The notes: generated by a model from the sequence alone, not told the origin. A stretch of 13,818 bases of DNA from CAUYXJ01 sp963577065 (GCA_963577065.1 CAUYXJ010000077.1:1-13818); one strand, 5' to 3'. Shown: positions 6,993-12,730, numbered from the stretch's first letter. Numbers and translations: made by a program.

Positions 6993-7556
6993 ATGACGAT
7001 TCGCACCGACGCTCCGGTCATGCACCATCTCGGCTTCGTCGTCGCCGACGCCGACGCGATGGCGAACACGTACACCAACCTGATCGGGGCCGAGCTGCGG
7101 CTGATGCCGCCTTATAAGGTCCAGAGCATGTCCGGCGAGGAAGCCGAGCTGCGCGTCTACTACGGCGCCATCGCTGGCTCGGTGGTCGAGATCATCCAGC
7201 CCGTGAGCGGCGACACCCCCCACGCCCAATGGCTCGCCGAACACGGCGACGGCGTCCAGCACCTCGGCCTCTATGTCCCCGATGTCGTTGCTGCGACGAA
7301 GGAGATGCTCGCGAAGGGCGGCGAAATTCGCTGGGTCTACCCCAACGCGGGCGTCGTCAACCTCAGCTTCGACAGCCCCATCGATGAAGTATTGAGCGAG
7401 GCGCTCCCTGGCAGCCTCACCTACATCGACGCGGGCGCGGGCAGCCCGATCCTCGAACTGCTCGGTCCGCCGATCCATCAGGGCGTCGTCGGCGGCGCCG
7501 TGAAGGGTCTCGAAGAGCTCTTCGAGACCACCTTTCCAGCGGTCCCCGCGAGCTAG
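6993..7556 (+). CDS. VOC (glyoxalase-fold) family protein
   Basis: This 187-residue protein is built of two beta-alpha-beta-beta-beta modules, as in methylmalonyl-CoA epimerase, glyoxalase I and extradiol dioxygenases. Likely metal ligands are His12 in MHHLGFVV, Glu66 in VVEIIQP, His90 in VQHLGLYV and Glu155 in ILELLGPP. This is the H-E-H-E pattern of the superfamily, and WLAEHGDGVQHLGLYV resembles the epimerase/4-hydroxyphenylpyruvate dioxygenase-like branch. It should be a small metal-dependent isomerase, lyase or dioxygenase, substrate unknown. The ATG at 6993 has a purine-rich GGAAGCGAGA upstream. It follows the LLM gene by 70 bases and converges on an unknown minus-strand gene. Confidence 0.9.
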   Translation: MTIRTDAPVMHHLGFVVADADAMANTYTNLIGAELRLMPPYKVQSMSGEEAELRVYYGAIAGSVVEIIQPVSGDTPHAQWLAEHGDGVQHLGLYVPDVVAATKEMLAKGGEIRWVYPNAGVVNLSFDSPIDEVLSEALPGSLTYIDAGAGSPILELLGPPIHQGVVGGAVKGLEELFETTFPAVPAS

Positions 7557-7588
7557 ACCTTCGCCTGACCTCGACTGCCCCGATGGCC

Positions 7589-7876
7589 CTACCCCTCCGA
7601 TTCGCGCGGCTTGAAGGCATCCTGGGTGAGAGCGGCCAGGTCCGCCTCGACGATCTCGGCGTGCTGGTTGAAGACCTTGGCGGCATCGGCGAGCGCGGCG
7701 TCGTAGAGATCGGGGCCGGATAGGCCAACCACGAATTCGAGCAGGAAGCCGGCGGCGAGCTCGCCCACATCCTCATCCTGTTCCTCCCGTAGCCAAGCCT
7801 GGAGTTCGCGCACCATCACCCGGCGCCGCTCCCGCTGGATCCGCTCGTAGAGCCCTTGCACTTCGGCAGCAGCCAT
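7589..7876 (-). CDS. Hypothetical helical protein (95 aa)
   Basis: I do not recognise a family. The protein has no signal peptide or clear transmembrane segment. It looks all-helical, with a charged Arg/Glu-rich N-terminal stretch (IQRERRRVMVRELQAWLREEQDED), an amphipathic middle (ELAAGFLLEFVVGL), and an acidic C-terminal half containing DAALADAAKVFNQHAEIVEADL. This suggests a small cytoplasmic helical-bundle or dimerising protein. The ATG at 7876 is chosen over the in-frame GTG two codons earlier because GGGAGG (complement of 7883-7888) is correctly spaced for the ATG and too close for the GTG. It is divergent from nfeD across a 74-base gap. The strong ribosome binding site makes it likely to be real. 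Confidence 0.7.
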   Translation of the reverse strand: MAAAEVQGLYERIQRERRRVMVRELQAWLREEQDEDVGELAAGFLLEFVVGLSGPDLYDAALADAAKVFNQHAEIVEADLAALTQDAFKPRESEG

Positions 7877-7936
7877 CGTCACCTCCCGCCCGCGCAGGGT
7901 AGCTGCGCCTTGCCCCGGACGTGAGCGCTGCCTCGC

Positions 7937-7951
7937 TATACTCGGCTGAGA
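7937..7951 (+). promoter_or_regulatory. -10 element giving a nearly leaderless nfeD mRNA
   Basis: TATACT (7937-7942), inside GCTATACT, matches the -10 consensus at five of six positions. A start about seven bases downstream would fall on or next to the ATG at 7951, so the mRNA would have almost no leader. The lack of a Shine-Dalgarno sequence agrees with this. A clear -35 at 16-18 bases is missing; the best TTG-type match is 21 bases upstream. Confidence 0.45.
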
Positions 7952-9270
7952 TGCCCCATTTGCGGATGATCCGCCGAGCGCTACTCGTCTTGACGGCAGT
8001 CGTAGGAGTGGCCGCTGCCTGCGCGGACACCGCCGCTGATCCCGGCGCCATCCACATCCTCGAGCTCGACGGCGGCATCGGGCCCATCACCGAACGCTAC
8101 CTGGACCGCGGCATCGGCAAGGCCGAGGACGACGCCGCAAGACTCATCGTGATCGAGATGGACACCCCCGGCGGGTTCAGCTCGTCGACACGCGAGATCG
8201 TGCAGCGGATCGAGGCAGCCAGCGTGCCCGTCGTGGTCTATGTCTCGCCGATCGGCGCCCGCGCAGCGAGTGCGGGGACGTTCATCACGATGGCTGCGCA
8301 CATCGCCGTGATGGCGCCGAACACATCGATCGGCGCCGCCTCGAGCATCAACGCCGACGGCAGCGACATCGAGGGCACCCTCGGGGACAAGGTCGAGAAC
8401 GATTCCGTCAGCTTCATCCGCGGCATCGCCGAGCTGCGCGGGCGCAACGCCGACTGGGCCGAGCTGGCGGTGCGCGACGCCGTCTCGGCTACGCAGACCG
8501 AGGCGGTCGAACTGAACGTCGTCGACTTCGTCGCGCTCGACCTCGACGAGATCCTGGAGCGCATCGACGGAACGACGATCGCTCTCAACCCCGAGACGAT
8601 GGTGACCCTCACGGGCCTGACGACGGCCGAGCGCGTAGTCACCGCGATGACGATCTGGGAACGCATCCTGGAACGCCTCGCGGACCCGACACTCGCCACG
8701 ATCCTGATCTCCGTGGGCGTGCTCGGATTGATCATCGAGCTCGGAAATCCGGGCCTGATCTTGCCCGGAGTGGCGGGCGTGATCGCCATCATTGTCGGAT
8801 TCGTGGGGCTGGGCGCCCTCCCGGTGGAGACCGCGGGCCTCGTCCTGATCGGCGCCGCCATCATCTTCTTCGCGCTGGAGCTGTTCGTGCCTTCGGGGGG
8901 AATCCTCGCAGGCGGAGGACTGCTTGCGCTCGTGCTCGGAGCGATCATCGCCTTCCGGGATACACCGACGGAGTTCCAGCCCAATCGCATCTTGCTGGGC
9001 ATCCTGGCGTTCCTGCTCATCATGGTGTTCGTCTCGATGGCCGTGGGGCTCTCACGCATGCGCAGGATGAGGTCAACCACGGGGACCGAAGCGTTGGTCG
9101 GCAGCCTCGCAGTCGCGCGAACGCCGCTCACGCCCGACGGGATGGTGTTCCTCCGTGGCGAGCGTTGGCGTGCAGAACTCGAAACCGGCTCCGCCGAAGA
9201 AGGCGATCAGGTTCGCGTGGTGAGCGCTGAAGGGCTTAGGCTCCGAGTGCGCAAGGAGGAAAACGTATGA
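7951..9270 (+). CDS. Long-form NfeD: membrane serine protease (SppA/ClpP-like) with NfeD domain
   Basis: This 439-residue membrane protein is the NfeD1b type, a partner of stomatins. It has an N-terminal signal or anchor segment (residues 6-24). A ClpP-like serine protease domain follows, with the nucleophile Ser107 in RAASAGT and the base Lys147 in LGDKVEN, as in the characterised archaeal homologue PH1510. About five hydrophobic helices lie between residues 245 and 370, and a C-terminal OB-fold-like NfeD domain (about 380-437) contains GTEALVGS. ATG 7951 is preferred because of the promoter position; an ATG at 7966 and a GTG at 7921 are alternatives. Its TGA overlaps the ATG of the stomatin gene by four bases, so translation is probably coupled. 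The role is membrane-protein quality control. Confidence 0.93.
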   Translation: MPHLRMIRRALLVLTAVVGVAAACADTAADPGAIHILELDGGIGPITERYLDRGIGKAEDDAARLIVIEMDTPGGFSSSTREIVQRIEAASVPVVVYVSPIGARAASAGTFITMAAHIAVMAPNTSIGAASSINADGSDIEGTLGDKVENDSVSFIRGIAELRGRNADWAELAVRDAVSATQTEAVELNVVDFVALDLDEILERIDGTTIALNPETMVTLTGLTTAERVVTAMTIWERILERLADPTLATILISVGVLGLIIELGNPGLILPGVAGVIAIIVGFVGLGALPVETAGLVLIGAAIIFFALELFVPSGGILAGGGLLALVLGAIIAFRDTPTEFQPNRILLGILAFLLIMVFVSMAVGLSRMRRMRSTTGTEALVGSLAVARTPLTPDGMVFLRGERWRAELETGSAEEGDQVRVVSAEGLRLRVRKEENV

Positions 9271-10091
9271 CTCAGGAGAACCCACCACCGCCAGGGGACC
9301 TGGCAAGCGAGCCACCGAGCAGCATGCTCAGCACGATCATCCGCACGTTCCTCCTCGGGTTCAGCGCGATCCTCATGATCCCGCTCCTGCCCTTCCAGAT
9401 CCGGATCGTGGCCGAGTACGAGCGTGGCGTGATCTTCCGCCTCGGCCGCCTGACCGGCGCGAAGGGCCCGGGACTGTTCGTCCTGCTGCCCTTCGTCGAC
9501 CGCATGGTGAAGGTCGATCTACGCACGATTACCCTCGACGTGCCTTCCCAGGAAGCGATCACGCGCGACAACGTCACGGTGAAGGTCAACGCCGTCGTGT
9601 TCTTCCGCGTGGTCGAGCCGACCGACGCGGTCGTGAAGATCCTCGACTACGTCCGTGCTACCTCGCAGATCTCGCAGACCACCCTCCGTTCGGTCATGGG
9701 CCAGACGGACCTCGACGGCCTGCTTTCGCAGCGCGAGGAAGTCAACCAGCAGCTACAGAAGATCATCGACGAGGAGACCGAGCCCTGGGGAATCAAGGTC
9801 AGCGCCGTCGAAGTCAAGGACGTAGAGCTGCCCCAGACGATCCAGCGCGCGATGGGCGCACAGGCCGAGGCCGAGCGCGACCGGCGCGCGAAGATCATCG
9901 CCGCCGACGGTGAGTTCCAGGCAAGCGAGCGGCTCCGCGAAGCGGCCGAGGTCATGGCGCGTGAGCCCATCACGCTCCAGCTGCGCTACCTGCAGACGCT
10001 CGGGGAGATCGCAGTCGAGAACAACTCCACGATCGTCTTCCCCTTGCCGATGGACCTGATCCGCATGTTCGCGGACAACGACGACGACTAG
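9267..10091 (+). CDS. Stomatin/slipin-like SPFH-domain protein
   Basis: This 274-residue membrane-associated SPFH/band 7 protein scaffolds oligomeric membrane domains. It has a Pro-rich N-terminal tail and one hydrophobic anchor at about residues 25-46. A slipin SPFH domain begins at EYERGVIFRLGRL and continues through KVDLRTITLDVPSQEAITRDN and AVVFFRVVEPTDAV. A charged helical segment rich in Ala/Glu/Arg lies at about 185-235, ending in a short hydrophobic stretch (STIVFPLPMDLI). In the archaeal system the NfeD protease cuts stomatin in a similar C-terminal hydrophobic stretch, so this may be the substrate site here (inference). The ATG overlaps the nfeD stop and is preceded by AAGGAGG. birA converges 33 bases downstream. 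Confidence 0.95.
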   Translation: MTQENPPPPGDLASEPPSSMLSTIIRTFLLGFSAILMIPLLPFQIRIVAEYERGVIFRLGRLTGAKGPGLFVLLPFVDRMVKVDLRTITLDVPSQEAITRDNVTVKVNAVVFFRVVEPTDAVVKILDYVRATSQISQTTLRSVMGQTDLDGLLSQREEVNQQLQKIIDEETEPWGIKVSAVEVKDVELPQTIQRAMGAQAEAERDRRAKIIAADGEFQASERLREAAEVMAREPITLQLRYLQTLGEIAVENNSTIVFPLPMDLIRMFADNDDD

Positions 10092-10116
10092 CGGTAACGC
10101 GCTCACCCAACGGCGG

Positions 10117-10133
10117 CGCGCCTCCTAGGCGCG
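10117..10133. other. Hairpin between convergent stomatin and birA genes
   Basis: CGCGCC, loop TCCTA, GGCGCG form a perfect 6-bp stem. The birA stop codon (complement of 10125-10127) lies inside the loop. There is no T-tract. It is the only structure visible in the 33-base gap and may serve as a shared 3' end. Confidence 0.35.
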
Positions 10134-10910
10134 GCGAACGGACACGTCGGCGGCGACTACGCGCCGCCGCGTCCCGTCGTCGAGCTCGACCTCGAGGGCG
10201 CCGTCGGGCGCGATATCTCGCGCGATCGCGCGGTAGCCGCCCGCTCCCTCCTCGACCGTGATCGCGCGCCCGAGCACGAGACTCACTCCGCGGTAGGCCT
10301 CCCGGAGCGCGGCCACTGGCGCGGCCATTGCCACCTCGAGCTCATCGCAGACGCGCGCGAGCAGCGTCTCGCGTGCGACTTCGCGTCCCAGCTCGCGCGC
10401 CAGGCTCGTCGCGCTCTCGCGCAGAGCAGGGAGAGCGGTGGGATCGGCGTTGACGTTGATGCCGACGCCGACGTAGGCCGTCGCCCCCGCGGGACCGCTC
10501 TCGCCGTCGATGAGCATGCCGCTCATCTTGCGTTCGCCCACCCAGATGTCGTTCGGCCACTTGATCAGCGCCTCGACCCCCGCGCCCGCACAGGCGCGAC
10601 AGACCGCGAGCGGCACGGAAAGGGGAAGGCGCGCGTACACCGCCTGCGCTGGCCTGAGAATGACGGTGAAGTAGAGGCTGCCGCCGGGAGGGCTGTAGAA
10701 ATCGCGGCCCCGCCGCCCGCGACCGGCGGTCTGCGTTTCGGCGAGGATGAGCGTGCCGTGCAGCGCACCCGCAGCGGCGAGCTCGCGGGCGAGATCCATC
10801 GTCGAGGGGATTTCGCGCTCGTAGTGGAAGCGCCGCCCCAACGCGTTCGTTTCCAGGGAAGCAGCGAAGCGCTCATCGTCGAAGAGCGGGGCGTGTGACA
10901 GACGGGACAC
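10125..10910 (-). CDS. birA: Biotin--[acetyl-CoA-carboxylase] ligase, catalytic domain only
   Basis: This enzyme attaches biotin to carboxylase carrier domains via biotinyl-AMP. It has about 261 residues. Motifs are the biotin/ATP loop GRGRRGR at 64-70, KWPND at 117-121, RKMSG with the conserved Lys128, and GVGIN at 148-152, followed by the small C-terminal SH3-like domain. The N-terminal winged-helix domain of E. coli BirA is absent, so this form cannot itself repress biotin genes. The start is taken as the GTG at 10910. The frame is open back to a GTG at 10982, but that extension is encoded by a terminator hairpin and is not protein-like. No ribosome binding site is seen for either start. 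A strong minus-strand terminator ends 17 bases before the start. Confidence 0.93.
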   Translation of the reverse strand: MSRLSHAPLFDDERFAASLETNALGRRFHYEREIPSTMDLARELAAAGALHGTLILAETQTAGRGRRGRDFYSPPGGSLYFTVILRPAQAVYARLPLSVPLAVCRACAGAGVEALIKWPNDIWVGERKMSGMLIDGESGPAGATAYVGVGINVNADPTALPALRESATSLARELGREVARETLLARVCDELEVAMAAPVAALREAYRGVSLVLGRAITVEEGAGGYRAIARDIAPDGALEVELDDGTRRRVVAADVSVRRA

Positions 10911-10927
10911 GGTTAGCGCGCGGGACG

Positions 10928-10966
10928 AAAAAATAGGGCCTGGCGGCGAGGCGCCGCACAGGCCCT
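10928..10966 (-). terminator. Strong intrinsic terminator / possible attenuator before birA
   Basis: Read on the minus strand, AGGGCCTG pairs with CAGGCCCT (10935-10942 with 10959-10966). The stem continues inward through a G-C pair and CGGCG/CGCCG, closing a three-base loop, for fourteen pairs with one bulged base. A, then six consecutive T follow at once (complement of 10928-10933). This is a textbook Rho-independent terminator for minus-strand transcription. It lies after an 18-codon ORF and directly before birA, so it either ends a small independent transcript or attenuates birA. Confidence 0.85.
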
Positions 10967-10987
10967 GATCGTAGCTCAACACGTCTT

Positions 10988-11044
10988 CTAGGAGGAGGTC
11001 ACCTCCTGCGCTAGATGGGGCTGGCTACAACAATGGTCGTCCAT
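10988..11044 (-). CDS. 18-codon small ORF (leader peptide or small protein) with perfect Shine-Dalgarno
   Basis: The peptide is MDDHCCSQPHLAQEVTSS. It is too short for family recognition, but its expression signals are the best in the window. AAGGAGGTGAT (complement of 11049-11059) is fully complementary to the usual 16S rRNA tail and is eight bases from the ATG. A promoter lies just upstream, and a strong terminator begins 21 bases after the stop. ATG 11044 is preferred to the ATG two codons earlier, which overlaps the Shine-Dalgarno sequence. The tandem Cys codons (5-6) and short length recall attenuation leader peptides, and birA lies downstream of the terminator. It could instead encode a stand-alone micropeptide. 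No homologue is known to me. Confidence 0.6.
   Translation of the reverse strand: MDDHCCSQPHLAQEVTSS
10993..11007. repeat. 15-bp palindrome complementary to the upstream Shine-Dalgarno
   Basis: AGGAGGT, one base, ACCTCCT is a perfect 7-bp inverted repeat within the last codons of the small ORF. On the minus strand its first arm copies the Shine-Dalgarno AGGAGGTGA, and its second arm (ACCTCCT) can pair with either copy. This allows alternative RNA pairings that could sequester the ribosome binding site. Confidence 0.6.
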
Positions 11045-11070
11045 GCGCATCACCTCCTTCCTTGCCCTCA

Positions 11071-11099
11071 ACAATAGCCTTTTTCCTCCGAGCTGACCA
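11071..11099 (-). promoter_or_regulatory. Promoter of the 18-codon ORF / birA leader
   Basis: On the minus strand TGGTCA (complement of 11094-11099) and TATTGT (complement of 11071-11076, in the context GCTATTGT) are spaced by 17 bases. The -35 matches consensus at four of six positions. The expected start near 11064 would leave about 20 bases before the ATG, with the perfect Shine-Dalgarno correctly placed. This agreement of signals raises confidence above that of the hexamers alone. Confidence 0.5.
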
Positions 11100-11149
11100 C
11101 CTCGCCACGCTTCAAGCCTCCGCAAACGGTAAGCACGTGGGTGCGCTGC

Positions 11150-11178
11150 TTCCGTGAGGTCTCAGGCCCCGCTATTCT
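11150..11178 (+). promoter_or_regulatory. Probable rpsB operon promoter
   Basis: TATTCT (11173-11178), in the context GCTATTCT, is a good -10 element. The hexamer 17 bases upstream (TTCCGT) is a poor -35. A start near 11185 would place a 10-bp stem-loop at the very 5' end of the rpsB mRNA. The -10 context resembles those of nfeD and the minus-strand small ORF. Confidence 0.45.
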
Positions 11179-11186
11179 GGTGCGAG

Positions 11187-11229
11187 CGCGCGGCGCCTGG
11201 CGTTCTCCGTCAAATCTTTGCGTCGCGCG
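11187..11229 (+). promoter_or_regulatory. Stem-loop in the rpsB leader
   Basis: CGCGCGGCGC (11187-11196) pairs with GCGTCGCGCG (11220-11229): ten pairs, one of them G-U, enclosing 23 bases. It lies between the predicted transcription start and the rpsB start codon. Autoregulation of rpsB by S2 through a leader structure is known in other bacteria. Whether this stem has that role is inference. Confidence 0.45.
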
Positions 11230-11244
11230 AGACGGGGGCGGACT

Positions 11245-12201
11245 TTGGTCACGCCTGTCACGATGAAACAGTTGTTGGAGGCCGGCGTTCACTTCGGCCA
11301 CCAGACGCGGCGCTGGAACCCGAAGATGCGGCATTTCATCTTCACCGAGCGCAACGGCATTCACATCATCGACCTGCAGCAGACGGTCACGCGGCTGGAC
11401 GAGGCGATCGACTTCGTCCGTGAGGTCGTAGCCGGCGGCAACGACGTGCTCATTGTGGGCACGAAGAAGCAGGCCCGCGAAACGGTCGAGCTCGAGGCGC
11501 AGCGTGCCGGGCTCCCCTACGTCCATAACCGCTGGCTGGGCGGCACGCTCACCAACTTCCGCACGATTCAGTCGCGCATCCGCCACCTTCGCGATCTCGA
11601 GGATCGTACCGAGCGCGGCGAATTTGCACGGCGAGCAAAGAAGGAACAGCTCGACATCTCCAACGAGATCGAGCGGCTCAACCGCTACTTCGGCGGAATC
11701 AAGTATCTCGAGCGGCTGCCTGGGGCAGTGTTCGTGATCGACACGATCAAGGAAGCGATCGCCGTCGCCGAGTGTGAGCGCCTCGGCATCCCCGTCGTCT
11801 CCTTGGTGGATACGAACTGCGACCCGGACCCGATTTCGTACCCAATTCCCAGTAACGACGACGCCATCCGCGCCATCAAGCTGATCCTCGGGAAGGTTGC
11901 CGAAGGCGCGATCGAAGGTCGCGGCGCACGCGAGGCCGGTGTCGGCCCCGAAGCCTACAGCGAGGAAATGGCACGGATCGCAGCCGAGCAGGACGCGGCC
12001 GCCGAGGCGGAAAAGGCGATCGCTGCCACCGCAGCCGCGGACGGCGCGCCGCCCGTCACTGCGGAGGCGCCCGAGCCAGCAGCGGCACCGCCAGCGGCCG
12101 CCGCCCCCGAATCGCCGATCGCACCGGCCACCACTCTCGATCCGCCCGCAGCTGCACCGCCGCCTGCTGCGGAATCCGCGCCCCCACCGGCACAGGAGTA
12201 G
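11245..12201 (+). CDS. rpsB: 30S ribosomal protein S2
   Basis: S2 is a small-subunit protein bound near the 16S head and needed for S1 docking. The N-terminus MKQLLEAGVHFGHQTRRWNPKM is unmistakable, followed by FIFTERNGIHIIDLQQT, GTKKQA, NRWLGGTLTNFRTI, LERLPGAVFVIDT and IPVVSLVDTNCDPD. The start is uncertain. TTG 11245 gives the few extra residues (VTPVT) often seen before MKQLLEAG and has GGGGGCG about six bases upstream; ATG 11263 has no ribosome binding site. At about 318 residues it is longer than usual because of a C-terminal Ala/Pro/Glu tail of roughly 80 residues after the S2 core. It heads the rpsB-tsf-pyrH-frr cluster, and its last codons carry the tsf ribosome binding site. Confidence 0.95.
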   Translation: MVTPVTMKQLLEAGVHFGHQTRRWNPKMRHFIFTERNGIHIIDLQQTVTRLDEAIDFVREVVAGGNDVLIVGTKKQARETVELEAQRAGLPYVHNRWLGGTLTNFRTIQSRIRHLRDLEDRTERGEFARRAKKEQLDISNEIERLNRYFGGIKYLERLPGAVFVIDTIKEAIAVAECERLGIPVVSLVDTNCDPDPISYPIPSNDDAIRAIKLILGKVAEGAIEGRGAREAGVGPEAYSEEMARIAAEQDAAAEAEKAIAATAAADGAPPVTAEAPEPAAAPPAAAAPESPIAPATTLDPPAAAPPPAAESAPPPAQE

Positions 12202-12205
12202 CCCC

Positions 12206-12718
12206 CTGGCTGAGATCACAACGGCAATGGTGAAGGCGCTCCGCGATGCCACCGGCGGCGGCGTTATGGACGCAAAGCGCGCCCTCGAGGCCGCCGACGG
12301 TGACGCGGAGCGGGCCACGGCAATCCTGCGCGAGCAGGGGCTTGCCGCCGCCGCCAAACGCTCCCAGCGCGACACCGGCCAAGGCGTCGTCGATACGTAC
12401 ATCCACGCGGGCGGCCGCATCGGCGCGCTCGTGGAGGTGAACTGCGAGACGGACTTCGTCGCGAACACCGAAGAGTTCCGCACGCTCGCCCACGAGGTCG
12501 CCATGCAGGTCGCGGCGATGGACCCGCGCGTCGTCTCGGCCGAGGAGCGTGCTGAACAGCCGGACACCGAGGGCAGCGACGAGGAGGTCGTGCTCCTGAG
12601 TCAGCCCTGGGTCAAAGACGGCTCGAAGACGATCGGCGACCTCGTCCAGGACGCCGTCGCCAAGACCGGCGAGAACATCCGCGTGCGACGCTTCGCGCGT
12701 TTCGAGCTCGGGGGCTAG
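12206..12718 (+). CDS. tsf: Elongation factor Ts, short form, apparent CTG start
   Basis: EF-Ts is the nucleotide-exchange factor for EF-Tu. It has the N-terminal UBA-like domain (VKALRDATGGGVMDAKRAL), the TDFV motif at residues 82-85 that contacts EF-Tu, and the C-terminal signature VRRFARFELG. At about 170 residues it has one core subdomain, as in Thermus, cyanobacteria and Chloroflexota, not the two of E. coli. The start is taken as CTG 12206: AGGAG (12194-12198) is seven bases upstream and the product begins with the family N-terminus MAEITTAMVKALR. The first ATG (12227) would drop seven residues and lie 28 bases from the Shine-Dalgarno. The gene begins four bases after rpsB ends and stops 12 bases before pyrH. 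Confidence 0.93.
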   Translation: MAEITTAMVKALRDATGGGVMDAKRALEAADGDAERATAILREQGLAAAAKRSQRDTGQGVVDTYIHAGGRIGALVEVNCETDFVANTEEFRTLAHEVAMQVAAMDPRVVSAEERAEQPDTEGSDEEVVLLSQPWVKDGSKTIGDLVQDAVAKTGENIRVRRFARFELGG

Positions 12719-12730
12719 ATAGGAGGTCGC

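Noticed and set aside
10911..10982. In-frame upstream extension of BirA to GTG 10982
   Set aside because: The extra 24 codons are encoded by the terminator stem and T-tract, resemble no BirA N-terminus, and have no SD.
11049..11059. ATCACCTCCTT on the plus strand, identical to the 3' tail of 16S rRNA
   Set aside because: No other 16S sequence is nearby. It is simply the complement of the perfect Shine-Dalgarno of the minus-strand small ORF.
11218..11244. ATG 11218 as the rpsB start
   Set aside because: It lies at the leader stem, has no SD, and adds Arg-rich residues not typical of S2 N-termini. TTG 11245 or ATG 11263 fit better.
11897..12205. Plus-strand frame that would extend EF-Ts upstream over the rpsB tail
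   Set aside because: It is the shifted reading of the Ala/Pro-rich rpsB tail (Arg/Pro/Ser-rich output) and has no SD. EF-Ts homology starts at 12206.
11068..12567. Long minus-strand ORF (about 500 codons) opposite rpsB and tsf
   Set aside because: Antisense frame of two well-conserved genes in GC-rich DNA; low-complexity Arg/Ser/Gly-rich output with no domain and no credible start.
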